Assembly (NCBI GenBank): GCA_027297005.1
Contig: JAPUIN010000183.1
Span: forward strand, 1 to 6,953
Length of the DNA: 6,953 nt
Direction of reading: 5' to 3'
Origin: Acidobacteriota bacterium
Lineage (GTDB): Bacteria; Acidobacteriota; Polarisedimenticolia; Gp22-AA2
Position 1 is the first letter of the stretch. Every line of letters starts with the position of its first letter. The notes under the pieces are model-generated. The model had not been told where the DNA came from and made no database searches. It saw nothing but the letters and a program-made list of their open reading frames with translations. Shown here one piece after another: positions 1 through 6,640 of the stretch. A program made the translations under genes and the position numbers.

Positions 1-2174
1 CCGTCGTTGCGGATCTCAAGACCCGCGGGGAAGCCGAAGCCGGTCTCCCCGATCACGACCGAGAAGCCGGTGTTCGGATCGACCTCAGCGAGGACGCCGG
101 TGTCGTTAACAAACCCGACCCCGAACAGCCGCCCATCGTCAGCGAAGGCGAGGCTGTCGATGAACGGCACGATGGTCTCGCCGACGACAGATGAAACGCC
201 GGTCGAGGTGTCGATGGTGATCAGGAAGTCCCTAAAACCTTCGGGAGTCGACGCGTCGGTGATGCGTCCGATGCCGAACAGGATCCCCGCGAACGGCGTG
301 CCGGGCGGCGCGAAATCCAGAGCTGGGACCGCGTCGAAACCGGAGGGTCCGAGATCGACCGCGATCGCGTTGATCGGGTCGATCTCGATGATGTGCCCGT
401 TTCCGCCGAACCCCAACGACCCGAACAGCCGTCCGTCGGGGGCCCGCGCCAGATCACTGAAGGACGAGAAGCCTGTGTTGCCGATGGCGACAGCCCGCGC
501 CGTGCTCTCCTCCACCCCGATGAGCGTCCCATTGGGGACGGAGGCCAGATGCGTCGGCTCGACGGGGTCGCTCGCGCATTGGAGAGTGACCTCCACGCCC
601 GAGGAGTTCTGCCCCCAGCTGCCGGTGTTCGGGAGCAGGGGCCGGACGCGGTAGTAGGAGGTGACTCCCGCAGGAGGCGCATCTGGATCGTTCAGGGAGG
701 CCTCGCTCGTCGCGAAGGCTGTGCAATCGAAGGAAAAATCCGTTGACGTGGAGCGAGCGACCTCGTAAAGGCTGGCTTGCTGTTGAGCAGGCCACGAGTA
801 CTCGGTCCTGTCGGCGGGATTGTGGAACCCGCTGTCCCCGGAGATCTCATCGCGCACGCCGAAGCCGAGATCCCCCGGGCACTGATTGTCCCTGCCGTCG
901 TTGACTTCGAGCGCGCCAGGGTAGGTGTCCGGATCGGTATCGTCGCATTCCTCGCAGAACAGGAACCCATCGCCGTCGACATCGACTTCGTCACCGGGCA
1001 GAATTCCGTCACAGTCGTTGTCGAGACCATCGCAGACTTCAGCTGACGGCGCGCCCGGAGTGCAGGAGTCAACTGCCTCAACGCAGAATCCCGTTGCGGC
1101 GCATTCTCCGGTGCCGCAGCTGGTGACGAGATCGTTGATCATCCCGTCGCAATCGTTATCCACGTCGTCACACACCTCAGGGTGACCAGGATAGACATTC
1201 GGATCACTGTCGTCACAGTCAATCTGATCCCCACCCGGGCATGATGGATCACCGGTCGCGCCGAAGCCGTCGCCGTCGCCATCCTGACACGTACAGATAT
1301 CCTGGAACGCCAGGCCGCCGAGACTCCTGTCGAACACTTGCGCGATGGGCGTCACGATCCCGCTCGCGGGATCAATCTCCACGAACCAGCCGCGACCGGA
1401 GCCGCCGGTCCCCCCGTAGAGCGTCCCGACACATGCGAACTGCAGACTGACGATCCCCTGCGATCCGGATTGTGCGATCGGGACCGAGCCGGTCGGATCG
1501 ATGAGGAAGAAGAGCGGGGTAGCGATCCCCGTGCCGATATCGATCTGGTAGAGGACGGGATCGGGCCCCTTCGAGGAGCCGAACAGATTGCCGGCCCCGT
1601 CGAAGGCGATCGCCTCGATGCCGGGGAGACCTCCATCGCAGTTACCACCCGCTATGGCGCATTCAGGGTCATTGACGCAGGTCGTTACGCCGTCCCCTCC
1701 GCACACCTTAGTCCCGATGGTGTTCCCGAACGGGCCGATCTCCGCGCCCAATCCGGTCAGCTTGTCGATGATCGCCAGTGTGTCGCCGCCGGTGCCCGCA
1801 CCGACCATGTTGACCGACGCGTACAGCGTGCCTCCCGCATCGAAGTCGAGGCCGGCCAGGGATGCGATCCCGAAGCCGCTGCTTCCCACTTCTGTCCAGA
1901 CCCATGTGTCGGGGTCGAGGATGTAAAGATTGTCAATGCCGTTGCCGGCCCCTCCATAAAGGATCCCTGTCGTCGGGTCGACGGCCAGCGAAGGACTCGG
2001 CAGGCCCGTCTCGGTGATGATTGACGCCGCGCCGGTCAGCGGGTCGATAGCGTAGAGCTTCCCTTCCATTCCCCCCTCTGTTCCGTACAGCGTCCCGATG
2101 CCGGGATCGGCGTAGGTCAAACCCAGCCCGAGGGGGACGGTCACCAGGAGTGCTAGACACACACGCCAGGACAT
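1..2174 (-). CDS. Secreted propeller-repeat / MopE-like metal-binding / FN3-like protein (C-terminus off window)
   Basis: One open frame of 724 codons without a stop, 3' end beyond the left edge. The ATG at 2174 follows an AGGGG Shine-Dalgarno by about 6 nt; an in-frame ATG at 2189 would add five residues but has a poorer site, and an in-frame TAA lies further upstream. Residues 1-22 form a signal peptide (cleavage near TYA/DPG), so the product is exported. Residues about 26-290 carry propeller-like repeats of the form LYG, about 12 residues, then LYxIDPxTG (near 28-48, 71-90, 116-141, 196-216, 251-272). Residues about 294-435 hold two Asp/Cys-rich repeats (DGDGDGF at 298-304, CDDSDP at 320-325, VCDDVDNDCDG at 334-344; second copy from 380) resembling the MopE putative metal-binding motif. 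Residues about 455-535 look like an FN3 domain (SYYRVRP at 506-512). Propeller-like repeats resume at about 540-724. Likely a surface or extracellular protein; calcium or copper binding is inferred from the family. Biological role unknown. Confidence 0.85.
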   Translation of the reverse strand, partial: MSWRVCLALLVTVPLGLGLTYADPGIGTLYGTEGGMEGKLYAIDPLTGAASIITETGLPSPSLAVDPTTGILYGGAGNGIDNLYILDPDTWVWTEVGSSGFGIASLAGLDFDAGGTLYASVNMVGAGTGGDTLAIIDKLTGLGAEIGPFGNTIGTKVCGGDGVTTCVNDPECAIAGGNCDGGLPGIEAIAFDGAGNLFGSSKGPDPVLYQIDIGTGIATPLFFLIDPTGSVPIAQSGSQGIVSLQFACVGTLYGGTGGSGRGWFVEIDPASGIVTPIAQVFDRSLGGLAFQDICTCQDGDGDGFGATGDPSCPGGDQIDCDDSDPNVYPGHPEVCDDVDNDCDGMINDLVTSCGTGECAATGFCVEAVDSCTPGAPSAEVCDGLDNDCDGILPGDEVDVDGDGFLFCEECDDTDPDTYPGALEVNDGRDNQCPGDLGFGVRDEISGDSGFHNPADRTEYSWPAQQQASLYEVARSTSTDFSFDCTAFATSEASLNDPDAPPAGVTSYYRVRPLLPNTGSWGQNSSGVEVTLQCASDPVEPTHLASVPNGTLIGVEESTARAVAIGNTGFSSFSDLARAPDGRLFGSLGFGGNGHIIEIDPINAIAVDLGPSGFDAVPALDFAPPGTPFAGILFGIGRITDASTPEGFRDFLITIDTSTGVSSVVGETIVPFIDSLAFADDGRLFGVGFVNDTGVLAEVDPNTGFSVVIGETGFGFPAGLEIRND

Positions 2175-2189
2175 AGCTAACCCCTGCAT

Positions 2190-2210
2190 CCAAGTAGGCC
2201 TGCTACCTGG
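2190..2210 (-). promoter_or_regulatory. 5' leader hairpin of the left secreted-protein gene
   Basis: CCAAGTAG (2190-2197) and CTACCTGG (2203-2210) are inverted repeats around a 5-nt loop. In the minus-strand transcript all eight positions can pair, one as a G-U wobble. It ends 15 nt before the preferred ATG at 2174, and just upstream of the AGGGG Shine-Dalgarno. It could tune translation or be a protein-binding site. It also abuts the alternative ATG at 2189, which argues mildly against that start. Confidence 0.35.
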
Positions 2211-2468
2211 CTTATTGGTTTATTACCTAAGTATACCCGCGCCCGGCGCGATGGCGAGCGCGGATTGTGCCCATATGGCGGAGGCTTTTCCCCATGACAG
2301 GACTGTCGCCTTGAACAGGATTAATGCGGGCCCTGCCGCAGTTAAGGCGCGTCCCGATCGATATATCTCAATAAATGTTTGCCGTCGTCGCCGATAACCC
2401 AGCTGGAGCGATTTAGACCCCACCGTCGAGTGCACCGTGACTGAGCCATCTTTCCGGATTCTCTCTAG

Positions 2469-2498
2469 TTGACCGATTGCTAAGGCTTGTCGTAAAGT
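2469..2498 (+). promoter_or_regulatory. Possible sigma70-like promoter for the IPT-domain secreted protein
   Basis: TTGACC (2469-2474) matches the -35 consensus at five of six positions; after an 18-nt spacer TAAAGT (2493-2498) matches the -10 consensus at four of six. If used, the transcript would begin near 2505 and carry a leader of about 190 nt before the ATG at 2696. The call rests on consensus matching alone, and the promoter rules of this organism are unknown. Confidence 0.3.
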
Positions 2499-2650
2499 TT
2501 CCGGAAGTCACGGACACAGCACCAGCAACGATTCCCGCACGAAGTAGGGAGGTGGGAGAGGCTGACCATACTCCGGGTCGCCATCGAATGTCTGATCTCT
2601 GACGGCAGCGTGGAGTAGCGTGGCGGCTCCGGCTGGATCATCAACAACAC

Positions 2651-2683
2651 TGAATCGTCTCAACGGCTGAATCGTCTGAACGG
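2651..2683 (+). repeat. 17-bp-period tandem direct repeat beside the ribosome binding site
   Basis: TGAATCGTCTCAACGG (2651-2666) is followed after one base by TGAATCGTCTGAACGG (2668-2683), 15 of 16 bases identical. The second copy ends in the CGG that starts CGGAGGAG, the Shine-Dalgarno of the gene starting at 2696. Spacing of about 1.6 helical turns would not put two bound proteins on the same face, so it may be a slippage product or an RNA-level element rather than a classical operator. Confidence 0.6.
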
Positions 2684-2695
2684 AGGAGAAATAGA

Positions 2696-3472
2696 ATGAG
2701 AACTAGAGGAGCGGTGGTCCTCGCGGTGGTCTTGTCAATCCCTCTGCTGCTGCTTGCGCAGGCAGCGATGGCAGGCGTCAACGATCCCATGCGCATCTAT
2801 GACGTGCGATTTATCGACCTGAATGACGCGAGGCATATCGAAATCGTGGGCACTCAGTTCGACAACGGGTTCTCTCCGCCGTTTGTCACTCTGGATGGTG
2901 TTGCTCTCACCCTGACCGGTACGCCGACGGCCACCTCGATGGAAGCTTTTCTCCCCAGACGTACCGGGAATGGGGACTATACGATCGCCGTTTCCACGGG
3001 TAGCGGGAACAAGCAGAACGCCGAGCGCGAGCTGAGGGTCCGGGACCTTGTTGCCATGTCGGTCGTTTGCGTTGATTGGTTCTTCTCGGGCCCCAGGGAC
3101 GAGCATATTCACACCGAGACCCACGTCGAGGATCAATTCGGTAACCCGGTGATTGGAGCGGTCGTTACGTGGGAGGCAGCCTACGATGGGTTCGTCTACC
3201 AGACAAATACCTCTTCCTCGCGCGATATTGATGGCAAAGCCCATGGAGCCGGCTGCAGCGACCCGACCGGTTCAGGAGTGACTGATTGGTTCTGTTGTAT
3301 CGGCGCCGGAAAATGGGACGGCGAAATCCCGGGCAGGAGGAGCTGCCCGAGTGGTTTCTACTCTGGCAGGGTGCTTTCCGTCGATCCGCCGGTGGGAACA
3401 TCTCTCGTATGGGACGGAGTGACACCGGAGAACGGCCTCCAGCATGACACTACAGGCAACAACTCAAATTGA
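2696..3472 (+). CDS. Small secreted protein with IPT/TIG-like and bacterial Ig-like domains
   Basis: A 258-residue protein. The ATG at 2696 has a strong GGAGGAG Shine-Dalgarno 7-8 nt upstream. Residues 1-26 are a clear signal peptide (basic MRTR, hydrophobic core, AMA/G cleavage), so it is exported. Residues about 32-115 fit an IPT/TIG beta-sandwich (ends in RELRVRD, with a GTQF...PPFVTLDGV pattern). Residues about 120-235 resemble a bacterial Ig-like domain, with the EDQFGNPVIGAVVTW signature at 145-159. Five cysteines (125, 187, 200, 201, 217) are confined to this second half and may form disulfides. H137, H139 and H143 form an HxHxxxH cluster that could bind a metal, but this is only inference. 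No anchor, lipobox or sorting tail is seen, so release or outer-surface association is plausible. A terminator follows, so it is probably monocistronic. Function unknown. Confidence 0.8.
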   Translation: MRTRGAVVLAVVLSIPLLLLAQAAMAGVNDPMRIYDVRFIDLNDARHIEIVGTQFDNGFSPPFVTLDGVALTLTGTPTATSMEAFLPRRTGNGDYTIAVSTGSGNKQNAERELRVRDLVAMSVVCVDWFFSGPRDEHIHTETHVEDQFGNPVIGAVVTWEAAYDGFVYQTNTSSSRDIDGKAHGAGCSDPTGSGVTDWFCCIGAGKWDGEIPGRRSCPSGFYSGRVLSVDPPVGTSLVWDGVTPENGLQHDTTGNNSN

Positions 3473-3519
3473 ACTCCATAGCTTGAGCCGAAACCAACAC
3501 GTCAGTTAGCAGCTCGACC

Positions 3520-3562
3520 GAGGGCCGGCGGGCAGATCACATCCGTCCGCCGGCCTCTTTCG
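3520..3562 (+). terminator. Rho-independent-type terminator after the IPT-domain gene
   Basis: GGCCGGCGG (3523-3531) pairs perfectly with CCGCCGGCC (3547-3555) around a loop of about 15 nt, and the stem can extend by two pairs past a bulged G. It is followed by TCTTTCGTTC, a modest U-rich tract. It lies about 50 nt past the stop at 3472 and separates this gene from the operon that starts at 3730. Confidence 0.7.
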
Positions 3563-3679
3563 TTCTGGGTTTACATCTTCATCACATTCTGCGCTAGGCT
3601 GCCACCGTCCCTCTCACTCACGCGGCGAGCCTGAACGACGTTCGGGGCTCCCTGCGTCACGAGTCGATGGCGGTGGCAT

Positions 3680-3696
3680 CCGGATCACCGATCCGG
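3680..3696 (+). promoter_or_regulatory. Perfect inverted repeat in the leader of the oxidoreductase operon
   Basis: CCGGATC (3680-3686), ACC loop, GATCCGG (3690-3696): a perfect 7-bp stem with a 3-nt loop, ending about 20 nt before the AGGAG Shine-Dalgarno at 3716-3720. It lacks a U tract, so it is not a terminator. It may be an operator or an mRNA leader hairpin for the operon. Short GC-rich palindromes also occur by chance, so function is uncertain. Confidence 0.4.
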
Positions 3697-3729
3697 CCCG
3701 CGAACGACAGGAATGAGGAGTACTGAGTG

Positions 3730-5334
3730 ATGTCAACGAATGGCAGGGTCGACGCCATCATCGTGGGTGGCGGACATAATGGATTGATTACGGCTGGATA
3801 TCTCGCCAGGGCCGGCCTCAAGGTCACCGTGCTCGAGCGCCGGCCGATCGTGGGTGGGGCCTGTGTGACCGAGGAGATCGCCCCCGGCTTTCGGGTGTCG
3901 CGCACCTCCTACGCGACCAGCCTCCTCATGCCGGAGATCGTGCGCGACTTCCGCATGAAGGAACAGGGCTACCGCGTCTATATTCCCGATCCCGCAGGCT
4001 TCATTCCATTTCCGGACGGACGCTATCTGCTGACTCATTCGGACACGGCCAGGTTTCACCAGGAAGTGGCAAAATTCTCGAATCGGGATGCGGCCGCCCT
4101 GGAAAAGTTCGAAACCGATCTTTCTCGCTTGCGTCCGCTGGTCGAGAAGATCCTGCGTATGACCCCCCCGAACTTTCCTCCCTCCCGAATCAAGGACTAC
4201 TGGTCATTCCTGAAGCTGACACGCGAGGTGCGGCGTCTCGATAAGAAAGACCTCCGCTTCTTCATGGAGCTCATGACGGCTTCCTGCGCCGAGATCCTGG
4301 ATAAGCGCTTCGAGTCCACTGAGATCAAGGCCATGCTCGCCCATCAGGGGACCATCGGCGCCTGTACGGGTGTGATGTCTCCCGGATCAGCCTATGTCAT
4401 GCTGCACGATTCAATCGGTGGCGTCGATGGACAGCCCGGAGCCTGGGGCTTCGTGTATGGAGGGATGGGCGCGATCACGCAGATCCTGGCACGCACCTGT
4501 CGGGACAGGGGAGTGGAGATCCGCACCGGGGCTGAGGTGGAGCGCATCCTGGTACGGAATGGCAGGGCGCAGGGGGTGGTGCTGCAAAATGGTGACGAGC
4601 TTCGTTCGCGCATCGTGGTGTCGAACGCCGATCCCAAGCGTACGTTCCTCAAGATGATCGAGCCGCACGACCTCGATGCTGATTTCCTGGAGGACATTCG
4701 CAACTTCAAGATCGAAGGGTCTTCGATCAAGGTGAATTGCGCGCTGGGGGAGCTGCCGAACTGGAAGTGCCTGCCGGGGCAGGATCCGAAGGCGCCGCAG
4801 CATCAGGCGATGCTCGAGATCGGCCCCAGCATGGAGTACCTGGAACAGGCCTATGACGATATGAAATACGGACGCCCCTCGCGCCGGCCTTTCATCGAAG
4901 GGACCATCGCCTCGGTGGTGGACGAGTCGCTGGCGCCCAAGGGGAAGCATGTCCTGTCGTTGTTCGTGCAGTACGGCCCGTATCACCTGAAAGAGGGAAG
5001 CTGGCCCGAGATTCGAGAGAAAGTGGGGGACAACATCATCGAGACCCTCGCCGAGTACGCGCCCAATATCAAGTCCGCCATCATTGCTCGTGAAGTGCTC
5101 AGCCCCTGGGACCTCGAACAGGAGTTTGGTCTGACCGGAGGGCAGATTTTTCACGGTGAGATCTCTCAGGATCAGCTCTTCTGTATGAGGCCGGCCTGGG
5201 GCTGGGCGGATTACCGGTCCCCGGTCAGGGGGATGTACCTGTGCGGATCGGGCGCGCACCCCGGGGGTGGTGTCATGGGCGGGCCGGGAATGAACGCCAG
5301 CCGTGAGATCCTGCGCGACTTCAGAAAGCGATGA
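3730..5334 (+). CDS. PYROXD2/COG1233-type FAD-dependent oxidoreductase
   Basis: A 534-residue flavoprotein, full length for the phytoene-desaturase-like/PYROXD2 family (usually about 500-550). It should oxidise a small organic substrate using bound FAD in the cytoplasm. The N-terminal Rossmann fold shows GGGHNG at 13-18, the ribose-binding Glu in VLERR (E36), and the VGGACVTEE segment at 41-49. A middle FAD/substrate segment has YGGMGAITQIL at 243-253 and VSNADP at 297-302. The C-terminal FAD motif is at 501-527 (GMYLCGSGAHPGGG, then MGGPGMNASREIL). ATG 3730 is chosen, 9 nt after AGGAG; GTG at 3727, 6 nt after it, is an alternative adding one residue. The GHNGL and VTEE signature resembles PYROXD2 more than true carotenoid desaturases, and no carotenoid genes are nearby. 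It is the first gene of the operon, 41 bp before the GcvT-like gene. The exact substrate is unknown. Confidence 0.88.
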   Translation: MSTNGRVDAIIVGGGHNGLITAGYLARAGLKVTVLERRPIVGGACVTEEIAPGFRVSRTSYATSLLMPEIVRDFRMKEQGYRVYIPDPAGFIPFPDGRYLLTHSDTARFHQEVAKFSNRDAAALEKFETDLSRLRPLVEKILRMTPPNFPPSRIKDYWSFLKLTREVRRLDKKDLRFFMELMTASCAEILDKRFESTEIKAMLAHQGTIGACTGVMSPGSAYVMLHDSIGGVDGQPGAWGFVYGGMGAITQILARTCRDRGVEIRTGAEVERILVRNGRAQGVVLQNGDELRSRIVVSNADPKRTFLKMIEPHDLDADFLEDIRNFKIEGSSIKVNCALGELPNWKCLPGQDPKAPQHQAMLEIGPSMEYLEQAYDDMKYGRPSRRPFIEGTIASVVDESLAPKGKHVLSLFVQYGPYHLKEGSWPEIREKVGDNIIETLAEYAPNIKSAIIAREVLSPWDLEQEFGLTGGQIFHGEISQDQLFCMRPAWGWADYRSPVRGMYLCGSGAHPGGGVMGGPGMNASREILRDFRKR

Positions 5335-5358
5335 GACTGATATAGTGCGCCCCGCCCC

Positions 5359-5375
5359 CTCATCAAGGAGATGAG
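5359..5375 (+). promoter_or_regulatory. Hairpin that presents the Shine-Dalgarno of the GcvT-like gene
   Basis: CTCATC (5359-5364) and GATGAG (5370-5375) form a 6-bp stem whose 5-nt loop is AAGGA, so most of the AAGGAG Shine-Dalgarno (5365-5370) lies in the loop and the stem ends at the base before ATG 5376. Such a structure could adjust translation of the middle gene relative to its neighbours. It is weak enough to melt easily and might be chance. Confidence 0.4.
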
Positions 5376-6575
5376 ATGACACGACGGACACCCTTCCATG
5401 CCCGTACGTCAGCGCTGAATCAGGGTCAGCGCTGGGAAGACTGGGAGGGCTTCCTGTCCGCCACGATGTACAGTCTCGATCCTGTCTTCGAATACAATGC
5501 AATCCGCCTGGGCTGCGGCCTGGTGGATGTCTCTCCGCTCCATAAATACGATGTGCGAGGGCCCGACGCGCAGGCATTGCTCCAGCGCCTGGTCGTGCGC
5601 AATATCTCGAAGTCTCGTCCGGGACGCGTTTTCTATACCACCTGGTGCAACGATGACGGCATGGTGATCGACGATGGCGCGGTCTTCCATGTCGGCGAAA
5701 ACCATCTCCGCTTGACTGCGACCCTGCCGGGCCTGGATTGGCTCGAGGACAATGCGTTCGGCTTCGATGTCACGATCGATGACGTGTCCGAGGAGATGGC
5801 AGGCATCGCGCTTCAGGGGCCGACCTCACGCGAGCTGTTACAGAAGCTTACGGGCGTCGACCTGGTCAAGCTGAAATTCTTCGAGTGCACCAGAGCCGAC
5901 GTGAGTGGTGCGCCCGCGTTGATTTCCCGCACCGGGTATACCGGTGATCTCGGTTTCGAAATCTTCGTGCGTGCCGAGGATGCAGAGAAGATCTGGGACT
6001 CGGCGATGGAACTCAGCCCGGACTACAAGCTGCGGCCCTGCGGCCTGATTGCCCTCGACATGGCGCGGATCGAGGCCGGGCTGCTGCAAATCGATGCGGA
6101 GTTTATCTCCGCCAAGCAGACCCTCTTCGATGTGCAGAAGATCTCCCCCCTCGAGTTGGGCCTCGGGTGGATGTGCAAGCTCGATGGCGATTACTTCGTC
6201 GGCCGTGATGCCCTGCGAAGAGAAAAGGAGAATGGTACATCGCGCTGGAACACCGTGGGTGTCGAACTCGACGTTACGTATATCGAGAAGTACTACGGCG
6301 AGTTCAAGATGCCGCTCCATTTGCCGGAACGGCCCTGGAAGGAAGCGGTGCCGATCTACTCCGACGAAGCACAGAAGGATCATATCGGCCGGGGCACCAG
6401 CGGCATGTGGTCGCCGCTGCTCAAGAAGTACATTGTGATTGCGCGCATCCCGCCCCAGTGTGCGAAGCAGGGGTCGTGCTTCTGGATCGAGGAGGTGATC
6501 GAGGCCAAGACCTACTCGATCCCGGCCAGGGTGGTCAAAATGCCCTTCTTCGATCCGCCTAGAAAGAAGGAATGA
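5376..6575 (+). CDS. GcvT-fold aminomethyltransferase family protein
   Basis: A 399-residue protein of the glycine-cleavage T-protein family, whose members use tetrahydrofolate to accept one-carbon units from aminomethyl or methyl donors. ATG 5376 sits 5 nt after AAGGAG. Family motifs run in order: GLVDVSPLHKYDVRGPDA (48-65), MVIDD with the catalytic-type Asp pair D99/D100 (96-100), ALQGP (145-149), SRTGYTGDLGFEIF (184-197), RPCGLIALDMARIEAGL (220-236), YFVGRDAL (273-280) and the C-terminal GRGTSGMWSPLL (338-349). It is longer than a standard T-protein (about 365), mainly from a segment at about 297-335 rich in aromatic and charged residues. No H-protein, P-protein or L-protein gene is nearby, so it is probably not the housekeeping glycine-cleavage enzyme but a relative such as those acting with dimethylglycine, sarcosine or DMSP pathways. 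It lies between two PYROXD2-like genes, which suggests it takes up the one-carbon unit they release; this is inference. Confidence 0.85.
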   Translation: MTRRTPFHARTSALNQGQRWEDWEGFLSATMYSLDPVFEYNAIRLGCGLVDVSPLHKYDVRGPDAQALLQRLVVRNISKSRPGRVFYTTWCNDDGMVIDDGAVFHVGENHLRLTATLPGLDWLEDNAFGFDVTIDDVSEEMAGIALQGPTSRELLQKLTGVDLVKLKFFECTRADVSGAPALISRTGYTGDLGFEIFVRAEDAEKIWDSAMELSPDYKLRPCGLIALDMARIEAGLLQIDAEFISAKQTLFDVQKISPLELGLGWMCKLDGDYFVGRDALRREKENGTSRWNTVGVELDVTYIEKYYGEFKMPLHLPERPWKEAVPIYSDEAQKDHIGRGTSGMWSPLLKKYIVIARIPPQCAKQGSCFWIEEVIEAKTYSIPARVVKMPFFDPPRKKE

Positions 6576-6640
6576 TGGGTCGACGCTGCTGAATTCGAGA
6601 GTCTCACAATCACGTAAAATAGATCTTCGGCAGGAAAACA

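Larger units (their letters stand above)
2211..2695. other. Divergent intergenic region without a convincing gene
   Basis: This gap separates the minus-strand secreted-protein gene from the plus-strand IPT-domain gene. The short open frames in it have no recognisable domain and no good ribosome binding site. It is locally AT-richer than the flanking genes, especially near 2211-2235 and 2360-2400. On the minus strand a TATACT (complement of 2228-2235 region) could be a -10 box for the left gene, but no matching -35 is visible. A TTTCCGGA word occurs at 2451-2458 and again at 2498-2505. A possible plus-strand promoter and a tandem repeat are listed separately. I see no tRNA fold or riboswitch that I can name. 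Confidence 0.6.

Noticed and set aside
7..654. A 215-codon open frame on the plus strand
   Set aside because: It is antisense to the propeller and FN3-like part of the large secreted protein, and its low-complexity Pro/Ser/Arg composition is typical of a shadow frame.
1338..2024. A 228-codon open frame on the plus strand
   Set aside because: It lies antisense to the large secreted protein, whose repeats and signal peptide are convincing. The plus-strand translation is Arg/Asp/Gly-rich and without domain features.
2215..2397. A 60-codon open frame in the divergent intergenic region
   Set aside because: It has no Shine-Dalgarno, no ATG-based start context and no recognisable domain, and overlaps an equally long frame on the other strand.
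3570..3600. TTTACA and TAGGCT as a promoter for the oxidoreductase operon
   Set aside because: The -35-like word is good, but the 19-nt spacer is long and the -10 match is poor, so it is not supported enough to list.
3730..5334. Carotenoid biosynthesis desaturase (CrtI-like) reading of the first oxidoreductase
   Set aside because: The fold is related, but the GHNGL and VTEE signatures point to the PYROXD2 branch, and no phytoene synthase or other carotenoid gene is present.
4411..5577. A 388-codon open frame on the minus strand
   Set aside because: It is antisense to the PYROXD2-like gene and the start of the GcvT-like gene, both of which have clear family motifs. It shows no domain of its own and is a by-product of GC-rich codon use.
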